NCBI GenBank assembly: GCA_009801085.1
Contig: VNWV01000002.1
Span: 1,984,001 to 2,048,000, forward strand
Length of the DNA stretch: 64,000 bases
From: Lasiodiplodia sp. COLG20
Taxonomy: Eukaryota > Ascomycota > Dothideomycetes > Botryosphaeriales > Botryosphaeriaceae
Direction of reading: 5' to 3'
A program made the position numbers and the translations under genes. Shown in pieces: positions 34,458 to 45,290 of this stretch. The first letter of the stretch is position 1; each line of letters starts with the position of its first letter. The notes beneath the pieces were generated by a model. The model worked only from the letters and a program-made list of their open reading frames with translations. It did not search any database and was not told the origin of the DNA.

Positions 34458-35835
34458 GGCGACTGCGGTGGGGAGGATGGAGTCGTGTCTACGCGGACGT
34501 CTGGGTGGTCAAGTAGGGCGGGCACATGGGCGGGGAGTGGTGTTCCTGGGTATTCAGAATCGGCAGCGTGCATGCATAGAGGACGGTTCCTGACGAAGCG
34601 AAACACTTGGTACCACGGCGCAAGGAAAAAGCAGAGCGGCGCTGGGTGAAACAAGACGGGGCTGCGCTGACACTCTGCTCTCACATATGCGGCGGTGATG
34701 GGCCGGGTCCTGCAGGGCGGGCGCGGCGGGAGGTGTGGAGGTGAGGTAGGGTCTGCCCAGGCCGTCTGGTAGCCTAGGTACGGTGCGCAGCGGTGCGGTG
34801 CGATGCGGGTGCAGAAGCGGGACGAGATGCGCAGAGGCCCCTGTTTTGTTTCGAGCTTGGGCATAGGATGGGGAAATGGCTGCTCGTCCATCGTTTAAAC
34901 GGGCATGGGCTCTGCTGGGGCTGGCGGGCAGCGGCGCGATACGGGCCATGCCAGGCTAGGATCGGCCGGCGCTGCCCTCAGGCGCGCCCTCGACGGGGCG
35001 CGGGCGGGCGGCGGGAGCCAGTGGGAAGGCGAGGCGCCGCTGCCAGAGCTTGACTGAGATGCCTTGCCGGCTAATCAGCGCCTGAGGCGTGACCGCGCCG
35101 GCACGCGAGAGATCTGTGTCGCGCCGCCGTTGTTGCGTGCCTGCGTGGCGGCGTGCAGCGAGAGCGCATACGACGGGCAGCAAAAGGGCTGACGAAACCC
35201 CGGCGCGCGCGCACGAATCGAAGATCGGCTGCCCTGCCCTGCCCGTCGCACATCCAGCCCTCGCGACGATAGCGGCCGCCCAAGCGCGGCCGCCAGCGCT
35301 GGCCCGGGTGTCAGCAGCGGAGCCAACGTCAGTTTTGGCGCCCGGGGCGACGCCCGCGGCCTGCTGAGTCGCTGCTTGAAGGCGGTGGCCGAGCGGCCCC
35401 TGCAAATTGGGCCTGGTCCACGAATCACCAGCGGGGAAAAAGAAAAAGCCGCAAAAACCAAGCCGATCATCTTCGTATTATTTCCTCTCTCCAGCGCGCC
35501 CCAATGCCGGCCGACGTCCTGGGAAGCGTAAGACACCGTCGATAGCGCCGTCTGGCTGGTCCGCCTGCACGAGCCTGTCATGGCCAAGAGCGCCGTGGGG
35601 TTGCTGGTCAGGCGTCGCCTGTCGATCAAATATTGTAAAAATCCCGAGGCGCAAACTGGAATAAATACCAAGGGCCTCCACTTCCCATAACGCCTAAGCA
35701 CCAATCCATGCCCGGAGCGCCGCCCTGACCGGGCCCGCACGCGACAATCAACAATTGCATTTGATCTGCTCCGAAATTTTCGGCGCCACACCCGCTGCCC
35801 TGGGTCCGTCGGGCTGCCTGCTGGCGACTGCGGGA
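34458..35835. other. Intergenic region, promoter of the CENP-B-like gene
   Basis: GC-rich. Minus-strand frames such as 35075-35902 overlap the DRG1 end and have no domain. The segment next to 34458 is the expected promoter of the minus-strand gene. Confidence 0.5.
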
Positions 35836-37496
35836 TCACCGCTTGACGATGGTCACTAGTCGTGCCGTTAGCGTCCACCGCGCCCGCCGAAGCCTGCCGC
35901 ACTTACAGATGTCCTCGTCCTCGAGTTGGTGGCTTAGTCCCACCCGCTGCGGCTGGTGCTTGACCGACTTGCCGTACACAATCGCATGCTTGAACTGCTC
36001 CAAGATGCTCTTGTGGATTTGATTACACTTGCCGCCGGCCGAGTCAGCAGGGTGGAAATCTCCGGGCTAAGCGCCAGACTGGGTGACTTACGAAATCCTC
36101 CACCGTACACGCCGATGCCCTCAGCACAACAGGCTCGGTATAATCCGGCAGCTTGCCCTTGGGCTTCGTGTACACGCGCCGCAGGTTGAGCTTTTCCCAC
36201 ATCTGCTCCAGCAGCTCGTCAATGTTCCATCCGTGCTCCGAGCTGATGGGACACGCGTTCGGAATCCGGTACAGGAGGTCAAGCTCCTCGATCGTGATGG
36301 CATCGATCTTGTTTAGCGCGTAGATTACCGGAATGTACGCCCTGCTCTTAGCCTCCAGCACGTCAATAACGTCGTCAATCGTGGCGTCGCAACGGATGGC
36401 GATATCTGCCGATGTAATCTTGTACTCCTTCATGACGGCTTTGATCTCCTGCGGCGCGGAAATTTAGCGGAGTGCGCTCTTCTTCAGGAAGGAGCTTCTT
36501 ACGTCATGATCGATATTGTTCAGGGGTACCGTGTTGGTGATGTTGATGCCACCGGTATCCTTCTTCTTGAAAACAATGTTGGGCGGGCTCTTGTTGATGC
36601 GGATTCCGAAGCCCTCCAGTTCCGTCTCGATGATGCGCTTGTCCGTCAGCGGCTTGTTGACATCCAGGACGATGAAGATAAGGTGGCACGTCTTTGCGAC
36701 GGCGATGACCTGACGACCTCTTCCTTTGCCATCCTTGGCACCCTGAATGATACCAGGCAAGTCGAGAATCTGGATCTTTGCGCCGTTGTAAACGACTTGT
36801 CCGGGAACGGTTGTGAGCTATACGCAATGTCAGTCTCGCCCTCGCGGATCACCCACACGCAATACTCACCGTAGTGAACTCATATGCCGCGGCTGAGCCA
36901 AGTGTCAGCTATCATTTTCCAGATACTTTGAGATGTAGGTGGCGCACCTTCGGAATGTTGTCCCGTCAATTTGCTCATCAGTGTCGATTTACCGACTGAG
37001 GGGAAGCCGATGAAGCCACTAATGATTGCGTCAGTTTTTGAACCACGTGCGCATATCGGTATCTTATACTCACACACTAGCCACACCAGTTCTCGCAACG
37101 TCGAAACCAACTGTCACCGGAGTGAGCTCCTCATCCAAGGCACGGGACATTCAAGGGCGCCATACCACCACCGCCGCCGCCGCCACCCGACGGGGTCATA
37201 AGCTCCTTCTTCAACTTCGCAAGCTTCGCCTTCAACTGTCCTACAAAGGCTGTCAGCCAAGCCGTCGGCCTTGCTTGTGCGCGTGCGCTGGTGCGTACCC
37301 AAGTGGAACGACGTTGCCTTGTTCTTCTGGGTCCGAGCCATCTGTGCGGCGTGAGCAATGTGCTGTCGCGGGATCATTGGGCTGGCTGGGGCGCACCTCG
37401 GTCTCGATTTCCTTGATCTGTTGCGACGCATGTTAGCTGCTGCTGCTATGAAAAAGCTTCGCTGCCGCCACGCACCTTGTCTACCGTAGTCGCCAT
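35836..37496 (-). CDS. RBG1: DRG1/Rbg1 GTPase (developmentally regulated GTP-binding protein)
   Basis: Eleven exons: 37496-37476, 37417-37397, 37341-37299, 37240-37166, 37110-37074, 37018-36948, 36892-36870, 36817-36503, 36448-36092, 36027-35907 and 35855-35836; ten introns of 51-64 nt; 367 aa, the normal family length. The N-terminus is MATTVDKIKEIETEMARTQK, followed by a Gly-rich linker. The Obg-type G domain has GFPSVGKST (G1), [18 protein letters not shown] (G3) and ALNKID (G4). The C-terminus is a TGS domain ([20 protein letters not shown], then VEDFCNQIHK) ending in LTIVKR. DRG1 with its Tma46/DFRP1 partner acts on ribosomes and relieves stalls. Every exon junction restores conserved sequence, so the model is firm although several exons are 20-23 nt. 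Confidence 0.97.
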
Positions 37497-38133
37497 GATG
37501 CCGGTTTTTGCGTGCTCGACGCGGCGTTCGAAGAGGTGTTAGAAGATTGAGGAGGTACGATGGATTGCCGCGGGAGCTCGCTTGGCGGGGCAGTCGCGCA
37601 GACAGTTGGTGGTTGCGGGTTGTCGATATGGGTGAGAGTCGCGGAAATTCTTATGACGTGCCAATCAAGAACGTGGGGCAGATCTTCGGTTGGCGGAGGC
37701 AGCGCAGGCATCAAGGCACCATTCTCGCCAGCGCGGCGAAGGCCGGAGATCGGACGGACGCCACCGGTTCGCTACAGGAGAACTTTCTGCACCTGATCTG
37801 ATAACGGCCTTAGGCTCCCTGTTGCTGTTTTCGAACAGGCCTGCACTTGCCCTGTTGACATTCGCCGGTGAATCACGCAATTCACTCTGCTGCTGTGCTC
37901 GGCTCCTTACAGCAACCAGCGTGCGCGTCTGCTACCCTCACTGATCGCAGGTGGTACCTGATAACGCTCCTTGAGCCTATCCTCTCGCGCTTCACCGACA
38001 GTAGCCGGCGTTACGTACCTCGGGGCACGCTTAGAGGTGGTCGCCGACCTCTCCTTTTGCATGCGCGACTCGTTTTTAAGGGCGCCCATTTCCCTCCCTT
38101 GGTAACCAGCTTCACTGCATTCATTTTACAATC
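37497..38133. promoter_or_regulatory. Divergent promoter region, DRG1 and cysteine dioxygenase
   Basis: 637 bp between two start codons on opposite strands. I see no distinctive operator. Weak open frames at 37508-37944 are unsupported. Confidence 0.5.
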
Positions 38134-38960
38134 ATGACTGCTTTCGACACCAGCGTTGCCTCAGCGCCCAGCCCCGGGCTTCCCAAGACTCAGGAGCTGG
38201 ACGCGTTCCATACGCTTGTCCAGGACCTGAGCCGAGTCCTCGGGCCTTCCTCCGGCATAGACTCAGAAGACGTCGATCCCGCGGAGCTCCAAGCCCTGAT
38301 GGAAAGGTACACTTCCAGTCCATCCGAGTGGCAGAAGTACGCCTTGGGCGACTACAGCCGAAACTACACTAGAAACCTAGTAGACAAAGGAAATGGCAAA
38401 TCAAATCTGTACGCGTTCCGCAGCGCCTGTGATTCGGATCCCCCAGAATTAAGGCTGACCGACCCCGCAGGCTTATACTAGTCTGGACTCCCGGCAAGGG
38501 CTCCCCCATTCACGAGTCAGCCGCCTACACCCTTTGTACCCGCGCGCTCTACTGACGGGTTCATCAGCCATGCGAATGCCCACTGCGTAATGAAGGTCCT
38601 CAAGGGTACGCTGAAGGAGACCCTGTTCTCGTGGCCCGATCCAGACCTGGCCAAAGAGGGGAAGCCGGCACCCCCGCAAGTCAAGAAGGAAACGCTCTAT
38701 CATGAAAACGGAGTCACGTACATGTCCGATCAGCTGGGGCTCCACAGGATCTCCAATCCGGATCCCGAAAACGTGGCCGTGTCGCTTCACCGTAAGTGCA
38801 CCCTGTCCCACATTTGCCAGATGCGGCTAACGCGGAGGGCTTAGTCTACACGCCGCCCAATGCCGAATACTTTGGCTGCCAGATATTCGACGAGAAGACG
38901 GGAAAGGCCAGTCACGTCTCGCAATGCAACTTCTTCTCTGTCGTTGGTCACAAGCTCTGA
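38134..38960 (+). CDS. Cysteine dioxygenase
   Basis: Four exons: 38134-38408, 38471-38515, 38568-38791 and 38845-38960; introns of 62, 52 and 53 nt; 219 aa, as expected. The enzyme oxidises L-cysteine with O2 to cysteine sulfinate in the cytosol, a step toward taurine, hypotaurine and sulfate. The cupin ligands are present: SPIHDHANAHC supplies two iron-binding His and the Cys of the Cys-Tyr cofactor, [11 protein letters not shown] supplies the third His, and VSLHLYTPP supplies the Tyr. The second intron splits the Asp of HDH and uses a weak donor (GTCAGC), with CTGAC as likely branch site. The catalytic motif depends on this splice. The first intron uses GTACGC. Confidence 0.96.
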
Positions 38961-40506
38961 GGCTGTGGCCGCCTCTTCCTGCCTAGGCCGGAGCTAGCCA
39001 TTGCCCACTCTTTATCATTGGAGGGCACGGGAGTTACGGGTCAGGTTTCGGGTCGACATCAACGAGTCGTTGACTTTCCCGAGTTATCGTTTTCGGCCTT
39101 TCTTTTTCTGGCGCGGATATCCCCTTCTCGTCCAGCGGAGTGATCTGATTCCAATCTGTATGGACAAGCATCTTTAGTCTGTTGTTTCATTGCCTGCCGT
39201 CCTCAACGGAAATCATAACCTATGTACCCACTTCTCATGCTGTTGGTGTCCAAGCGCCTGATCAAGTGGTGCTATTATCAGATGGCCTGGACGGCTCGGC
39301 TTGGATTTCCGAGGCCGCACAGTGGTTTGTATCCTTCAAGCATTGCGGAGCGCCTGACTACACTCCTCGCTTTGGTTGGAGGAGCGAAAGCACTACCTCT
39401 CGTGAAGCAGCAGGATGAACCGGAGTTGAGACTAGTCCGGATAACGGTAGCCGCCGCAGACGCAGGCTACAGGCCATTCACGCGGCTCCTTCGTCAAAGC
39501 AGACGGCAAGGCGGGCAGGAAATTACAGGATACGTCCAGAGCCGAATCACCATGACCGCGCGGGAAACGCCGGTGCGGAGGGGAAAAAGAAAGCAGGCTC
39601 GACTGGTCCTCCGGCCACAGCAGATTCCTGCGATTCCTTCATTCTTCAGGCAGCGTGCATGAAGAATAGCGTCATCGGACAGCGAGGGGTGACCGTGTGT
39701 GGTGTCTCAGTCGGCGGAGGAGCGTTGGGCTCACAACCCACGGCCGGATCCAGGCGCCACTAGCAGCCGCGCTCGACATCTCCACAGACTCCCGTCCCGC
39801 GGCGGGCATTGAAGTGGAGGGTTCGTGCGCGGGGAGAAAAGGATGGCTGAGCCGCTGATTGCGGGTTGGGGTGGGAGCGCACTGGCATGGGCGGGAGCTA
39901 CTGGAGTTTAAAAACGGGAGGGCTCGCAATGCCAGGCAGCCACAGCCGCGGGCCGTCTGGCAAAAGCATCGTGGATTTTAGCAGCTGGCTAAAGCGCAGG
40001 GCCGAAGTGCTGTGATCATAACACGAGACGAACCGTGCCGTGGAGGATAATGATGTGATCTGCCGGGAAGACGGGTCTGGGGGAGCGCGACACGCGAGTA
40101 CGAAGGTGATCCACCCGCGCGAGTACGTTTCCTCTCGACGCTGTTTCAAGGGCCAGAGAGAGTGCTTATTCCGCGGCTGCTTGGCGGTGCGCGCATCCTT
40201 TGAGGCTGAGCGCGACTTGGTTTCGTACAAAGGACGGCGGGCTCCACCTGGACTCTCTCCCCAGGATGCGAGCGACGGGATGCAAAGCAACGCGCGGCCG
40301 AAGGCCTAGGCCTGCAGCCGGCAGCCACGTCGGCGCGGAGTGCGGTTGAGGGGGCGCTGCGGCGCGGTGGCAGCAGACGGGATGCCAAGGACACGGTTCA
40401 GATCACCGGGCGACTCAAGCCTCGCGGCCCTGAACGCGCAGACGACACGACGACAAGACATGACGGGGCGTGCAGAAAGCCGTCACTCGACACGAAAGAC
40501 TACCCA
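38961..40506. other. Intergenic region, no gene seen
   Basis: Includes the CDO 3' UTR and the leader of the GT90 gene. The open frame 39222-39662 shows no domain. Confidence 0.5.
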
Positions 40507-43500
40507 ATGCCACTGGCGCTGCCGCCGCACGTAGCGCACCTTCAGTCCCTCTCCGCGCGCTCGCCGACTGCAATCGTTGTCGCTTTCCTCGTCTCCTCCG
40601 CCCTCTCCGCTCTCGCTCAGTCGCCCGAGCACTCGCTGCTCATCGCCGCCGTTTCGTGGGCCCTGCTATGGACATACAGTAGTGCGCGCATCGGTCTCTG
40701 GACCGGATGGGATAATGCGCTCAGGAGGCGGTACAGCTGGACCGCCGGCGCTCTGCTTGCTCTTGCCGCAGTCTGCGAGCAGACGGCACACGACCAGGAA
40801 GGCATATGGTGGACCAAGGTATGCTGGAAATAGTCCGTAGAGAAGACTCGAGGCATTGACTCGACATGCAGGCGCTCCTTCCAGCAACGCTGTGTGCGCT
40901 GCGCTCCGCCGATGTCGTCGCCCGCAGCTCCCCTTTCATGACCATCGAGGACCTCCAGGGCCCGGACGCCGGCCGCTACGACATTTCGAACCGGATGCTG
41001 GCCGTGCTGACTGTGGCAGGCGCAGGCGGGCTCAGCGTTGCAACAATCTTGCCGCATGTACTGGCCCTGTCGCTGTGCAACGCGCTTCTGACCAGCATTG
41101 CGCTGCTGGTCATCGAGCATGCCATAACCTCGATTAGGGACTACAAGCCAAGCATGAGTAACGGCCCGTCGCCCATCATCCCGATGCGGCCTCGTTCCAA
41201 CACCGTGATCCGGTCTGACGCCTGGTTGGTGTCCCTGAGGGATACGTCGGCCGTCGTTGCGCCCGCTTGCTTCGTGCTTGCCTTCATCTTCGAGCGCAGT
41301 TTCAGGACCGACACGATATATCACGGGTTAAATAACGATGACGCAGTTGGCGTCTGGGAGCATCCAGGATGGCTGTGGGCGCTGCAGTTTGGGTTGCAAG
41401 TAGCCTCTATGTCTGCAGTCAAGCACCTGACGCTCTTCTCGATGGTGAGTTCGGGTCCCATGCAATTTCCCGCCGCTAGCACTTAATCGCACTATCTCCC
41501 TGTGGTGCTGCTTATATCTGGGTTTCCCGCCTTATCTTCAACCGTCAGGCGCCTCACCCATTTCGGTTCGGGCGCCGCGAACCTGTTCGATTGCGCGTCG
41601 GTTCATGCCAATTCCCCGATTTGGGCGCGCGAGCATGATTGCACGCCTCCCGCCCTTCGGTCGCGCCTGGAATGCCATAACTCGTGCTCTTCTTCCCCCC
41701 ACCACCGACCCGACAAGCCACCTCACGTCGCGGATGCTGATACGAATGCTTCTCTAGATCCGTCAGGCTGGAGCTTTCCCGACTGCCTGCTCCACGGTGG
41801 CTGCCCTCCTTGTCGCTCGTTCTTATGCTGCCCCGTCCTTCACGAGCTTCTGGTTCGCTTTCATCTACAGCAGTGCCGGCGCTCTATCCTTGTTCAACCC
41901 TCCGGCCGGCAACATGGTGCTAGCTAAACAGTTTCTGACCGTGCTGTCGGTGGTCTCCTTCGTTTTGCTTAGCATAGGTTATTTGCGCCAATCGGTTTCG
42001 AAGTTCGACCCCCTCTACGGCGCCGCGCCCCATGATCAAAACACCGAATTTGCGCCACCAGGCGAGGCCCTCCGCCCGCTTGCGCTCCCTTCGCCCGATG
42101 TGCACCCTATCGAACATTTGGTCAAGGGCGCAGAGAAGAACTGGGAGCAAGTGTTGTCACGTCAATCGCAAAACCTAGGCGATGCCGTGGCCGAGTACCG
42201 ACGGCGCTATGGAGTTCCGCCGCCTCCCAACTTCGACCGGTGGTTTGATTTCGCGAAGAGGAAAGGCGTCCCGCTTATCGACGACGGCTACGACTCGATC
42301 TATCATTCATTACTACCGTTTTGGGCGTTGGAACCGGCTACAATCCGCTCCCGCGTCAGGGAAGCGCTTGGCCATAGTGAAAATGCTCTTATCGGGTTGT
42401 TGATCAGGGACGGCCAAGCCACGCACGTCGAAGGCGGCCAAGAGTGGCAGAGAGAGGCGACGTTGGGTATGATGAAAAGCTTTCTCCCTTTCCTTCCGGA
42501 TATGGACCTTGCTTTCAACATTCACGATGAGCCCCGCGTCGTTGTACCGAATGACGAGCTGTCCCGCCTTGTGGAACGTGCCAAGAACGCCCGCACTTCC
42601 GTGGCTTCAGCCATCGAGCCGCCGAAGAATCAGTTCTCTAAGCGTCCGAAAGACATGAACAGTGGTAAACGAATTGAAGAAGTCAAAACAACCCGCTTCA
42701 ACCGGTTTGCGCATCAAGGAACTTGGACACATTCTCGCCTCTCCTGCCCGCCAGAAAGCCAATCGCGGAGCCTCGACGAACACCCAAAGGATAACTTGAC
42801 CGCATATGCCGCCGGTGATCTTGGCTTCATCTACAATGCTTCAGCCTTCTCGGACATCTGCAACTCTCCTTCGTTATCCTCCACATTCGGTTTCTTCGAC
42901 CGGCCAAATGCCTTTAATCTCGTACAGGAGCTCTTCCCCATCTTCTCGCAGAGCAAGATAAGCAGTTATCAGGATATCCTGTACCCAAGTCCGTGGTACT
43001 GGTTCGGAAAGGTGCCGTACGACCGTGACCGGGAACTTGCATGGGAGGACAAGGCAGACAGCCTTTACTGGCGAGGTTCAACAACCGGTGGATTCAGTCG
43101 TAACGGTGGCTGGCGCCGCCAGCATCGTCAACACGTGGTTTCTCGCTTGAATGAGCCCGGCAAAGCCAACATCATGGCGCTGCACGACGAAGGTAACGGT
43201 CCCGTTTGGGCTCCCAAGACGGTGTCTAGGAAGGACTACGCGGAACTCATGGACGTCCACTTCTCGCACATCGGCCAGTGCGACCCTGGCGACTGCGACG
43301 CCCAGCGGGAGTACTTCAAGCTGGCACCGGCAGCGGATCAGCAAGACGCCTGGTCGTACAAGCATCTTCTCGACATGGATGGGAATGCTTTCAGCGGACG
43401 CTTCTATGCCTTCCTTCAGAGCAAGAGTATGGTGTACAAGATGGCCATCTTCCGCGAGTGGCACTCGGATTGGCTGCAGCCGTGGCTGCATTATGTTCCC

Positions 43501-43786
43501 CTCTCCCTGCGGGGCGATGAGTGGCTTGAGACCATCCGTTTCTTCTCGAGTAGTGACGGAAACGATGGCAAGAAGGTGGCTAAGAAGATGGCGGACGAGG
43601 GGCGCGATTGGGCGGGGAAGGCGTTGAGGAATGTGGATTTTGAGGCTTGGTTCTTCAGGCTGCTGCTTGAGTGAGTTTCCCACGAGCCACATTCCTTCTT
43701 TGGATGTTGAATTCTAACGACGCATCACCAGATACGGCCGCCTCATCGACGACAACAGAGATACGATCGGATACCCCGGCCCTTGA
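40507..43786 (+). CDS. GT90 (CAP10-type) glycosyltransferase with multi-pass N-terminus
   Basis: Four exons: 40507-40818, 40872-41444, 41758-43670 and 43732-43786, with introns of 53, 313 and 61 nt; 950 aa. The N-terminal 330 residues hold several hydrophobic segments (AIVVAFLVSSALSALA, LLIAAVSWALLWTY, MLAVLTVAGAGGLSVATILP and others), a multi-pass membrane part. The catalytic GT90 region follows: a PPPPNFDRWFDFAKRKGVPL block, WRGSTTGGFSRNGGWRRQHR, KHLLDMDGNAFSGRFYAFLQ and a final DWAGKALRNVDFEAWFFRLL, then EYGRLIDDNR in the last exon. GT90 enzymes include Cryptococcus Cap10 and xylosyltransferases, acting in Golgi or cell-surface glycan synthesis. The acceptor substrate cannot be read from sequence. 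Confidence 0.93.
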
Positions 43787-45290
43787 AGACCACGCGGTTG
43801 CTTTGTTTTTCTCGTCTTCTAATCTGGTTAACTTTCGTATTCACCACGATAGAGTCGGTTTTTCATTTTCCTCACATCGCTGCCGGCGCGCACAGCATCG
43901 TCTTGGCGTTATCTTGTTCTATTCCCTCTTTTCTCTCTGTACTATCTCCCGACGTTGGCTTTGCTCGAGGCAAAAAAAATTGTCTCGTAGGTTTTTTTGG
44001 TTCGTCTTCGTCGCATTAAAGGAAAAAACTGTATAACTGGACCTGATGGGAATGACCGCGCACGGAAATGGCATAATTTTCTTCTCAGTTGGATTGAGCG
44101 AATGATGACAATTCCTTTTCATTCGGTTTGTCTATTGGCGTGCGATTAAAGTTTTGCCGTAATGACAATCGCCGATGCGTTGGATGGTCTGTGATAACGT
44201 GTGAATGGGAAGGGATTTGTCATGATATCAGAGTAGTATGGCTTGTTAATGTTACTTCTGCTCTTTATACCATCTTTCTTGTGATTTGTGTTCTCTTTTC
44301 GGGGCTATGTTCTGATGAAGTGAAAGGGTATGATTTTCACATACTTTTCTCACAGTCATGCCCGAGTCTGTGCCGTGGGGCCGACTTGCATAATCACGCC
44401 GGCTTTTTCTTATTTTCACCACGTCATAGATAGTGGTGCTGGGGACGAGAGATGCACACATCCACCTGCCAGCGCCTGCTTTCCACCGGGTTGCATATAA
44501 TACGCCTCTCTTTCTGTCATCTCTGACTGTCTTGCGGAGACCACAATTTATTGAATTTCTGTTCTCACTAAGGAAAAAAGAAAACCAAGGTCCACGCCTG
44601 TCCGCCCTTTCCAAAATAGGAAAAACAAAAGAGAGGTAGAAAAAGTATAGAACCCAAGTTATCCTCTCACTGTCTCTCCCTCTCTCTTCAGACTCCCATT
44701 CTGGAACTCTCTGATATTCGATGTGTTCCAAGAAGAAAAAGAGAAAAAAATAATAATAATAAGAGAACGAACAAACGCAGTATCAGTCTGTAAGTACTTA
44801 TCCATCACTGTGCAGCAAACGAACGAATCAGTAACTCACGCATTTGGGTACGCAAGAAAAAGAAGAGCTAGCAGGTGAAAGTACGAACCGGTAAGATAGA
44901 AAAGAAGAAAAAAGGGCTTCATATCATACAATATACAGAGTAGTACAACCTGGAAATCCCGTGTGCCATAAGGTAAGCCTAAGTCAGAGCTCATGGAAAA
45001 GAAGAGCAGGATGGCGATTTGGTTGGTTGATCAGTCGGTCGGCGGTGAAGAGAAGAAGTTCCAAGATGTAGCAAGTTAGAACCGCAAGCGTACGCCAAAC
45101 CAGCAAGAAGGGAAAAGTAAAGCGAGAGACGAGACGAGACGAGATGAGACGAGATGAGACGAAAAGGGCATCTCCGGGCAACAACCGCAAGTCAGGAGCG
45201 AGCGTATCTCGACAACTCCGCAAAAGGTAGGAGTAAAGAAGAAAAAAAGGAAGAAACAGCCGACAAGGCCGTCCACAAAACTGCAAGCTA
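43787..45290. other. Intergenic region between convergent genes
   Basis: Carries the 3' UTRs of the GT90 and epoxide-hydrolase-like genes, with A- and T-rich stretches. No gene seen. Confidence 0.55.
45126..45160 (+). repeat. Pentanucleotide tandem repeat (GAGAY)7
   Basis: Seven units: five GAGAC and two GAGAT. It lies just beyond the stop codon of the minus-strand hydrolase gene, probably in its 3' UTR. Confidence 0.9.

Noticed and set aside
35075..35902. 275-codon minus-strand open frame overlapping the DRG1 end
   Set aside because: It overlaps confirmed DRG1 exons in another frame and has no recognisable domain.
39222..39662. 146-codon plus-strand open frame downstream of CDO
   Set aside because: No ATG context, no domain, and composition like the surrounding intergenic DNA.
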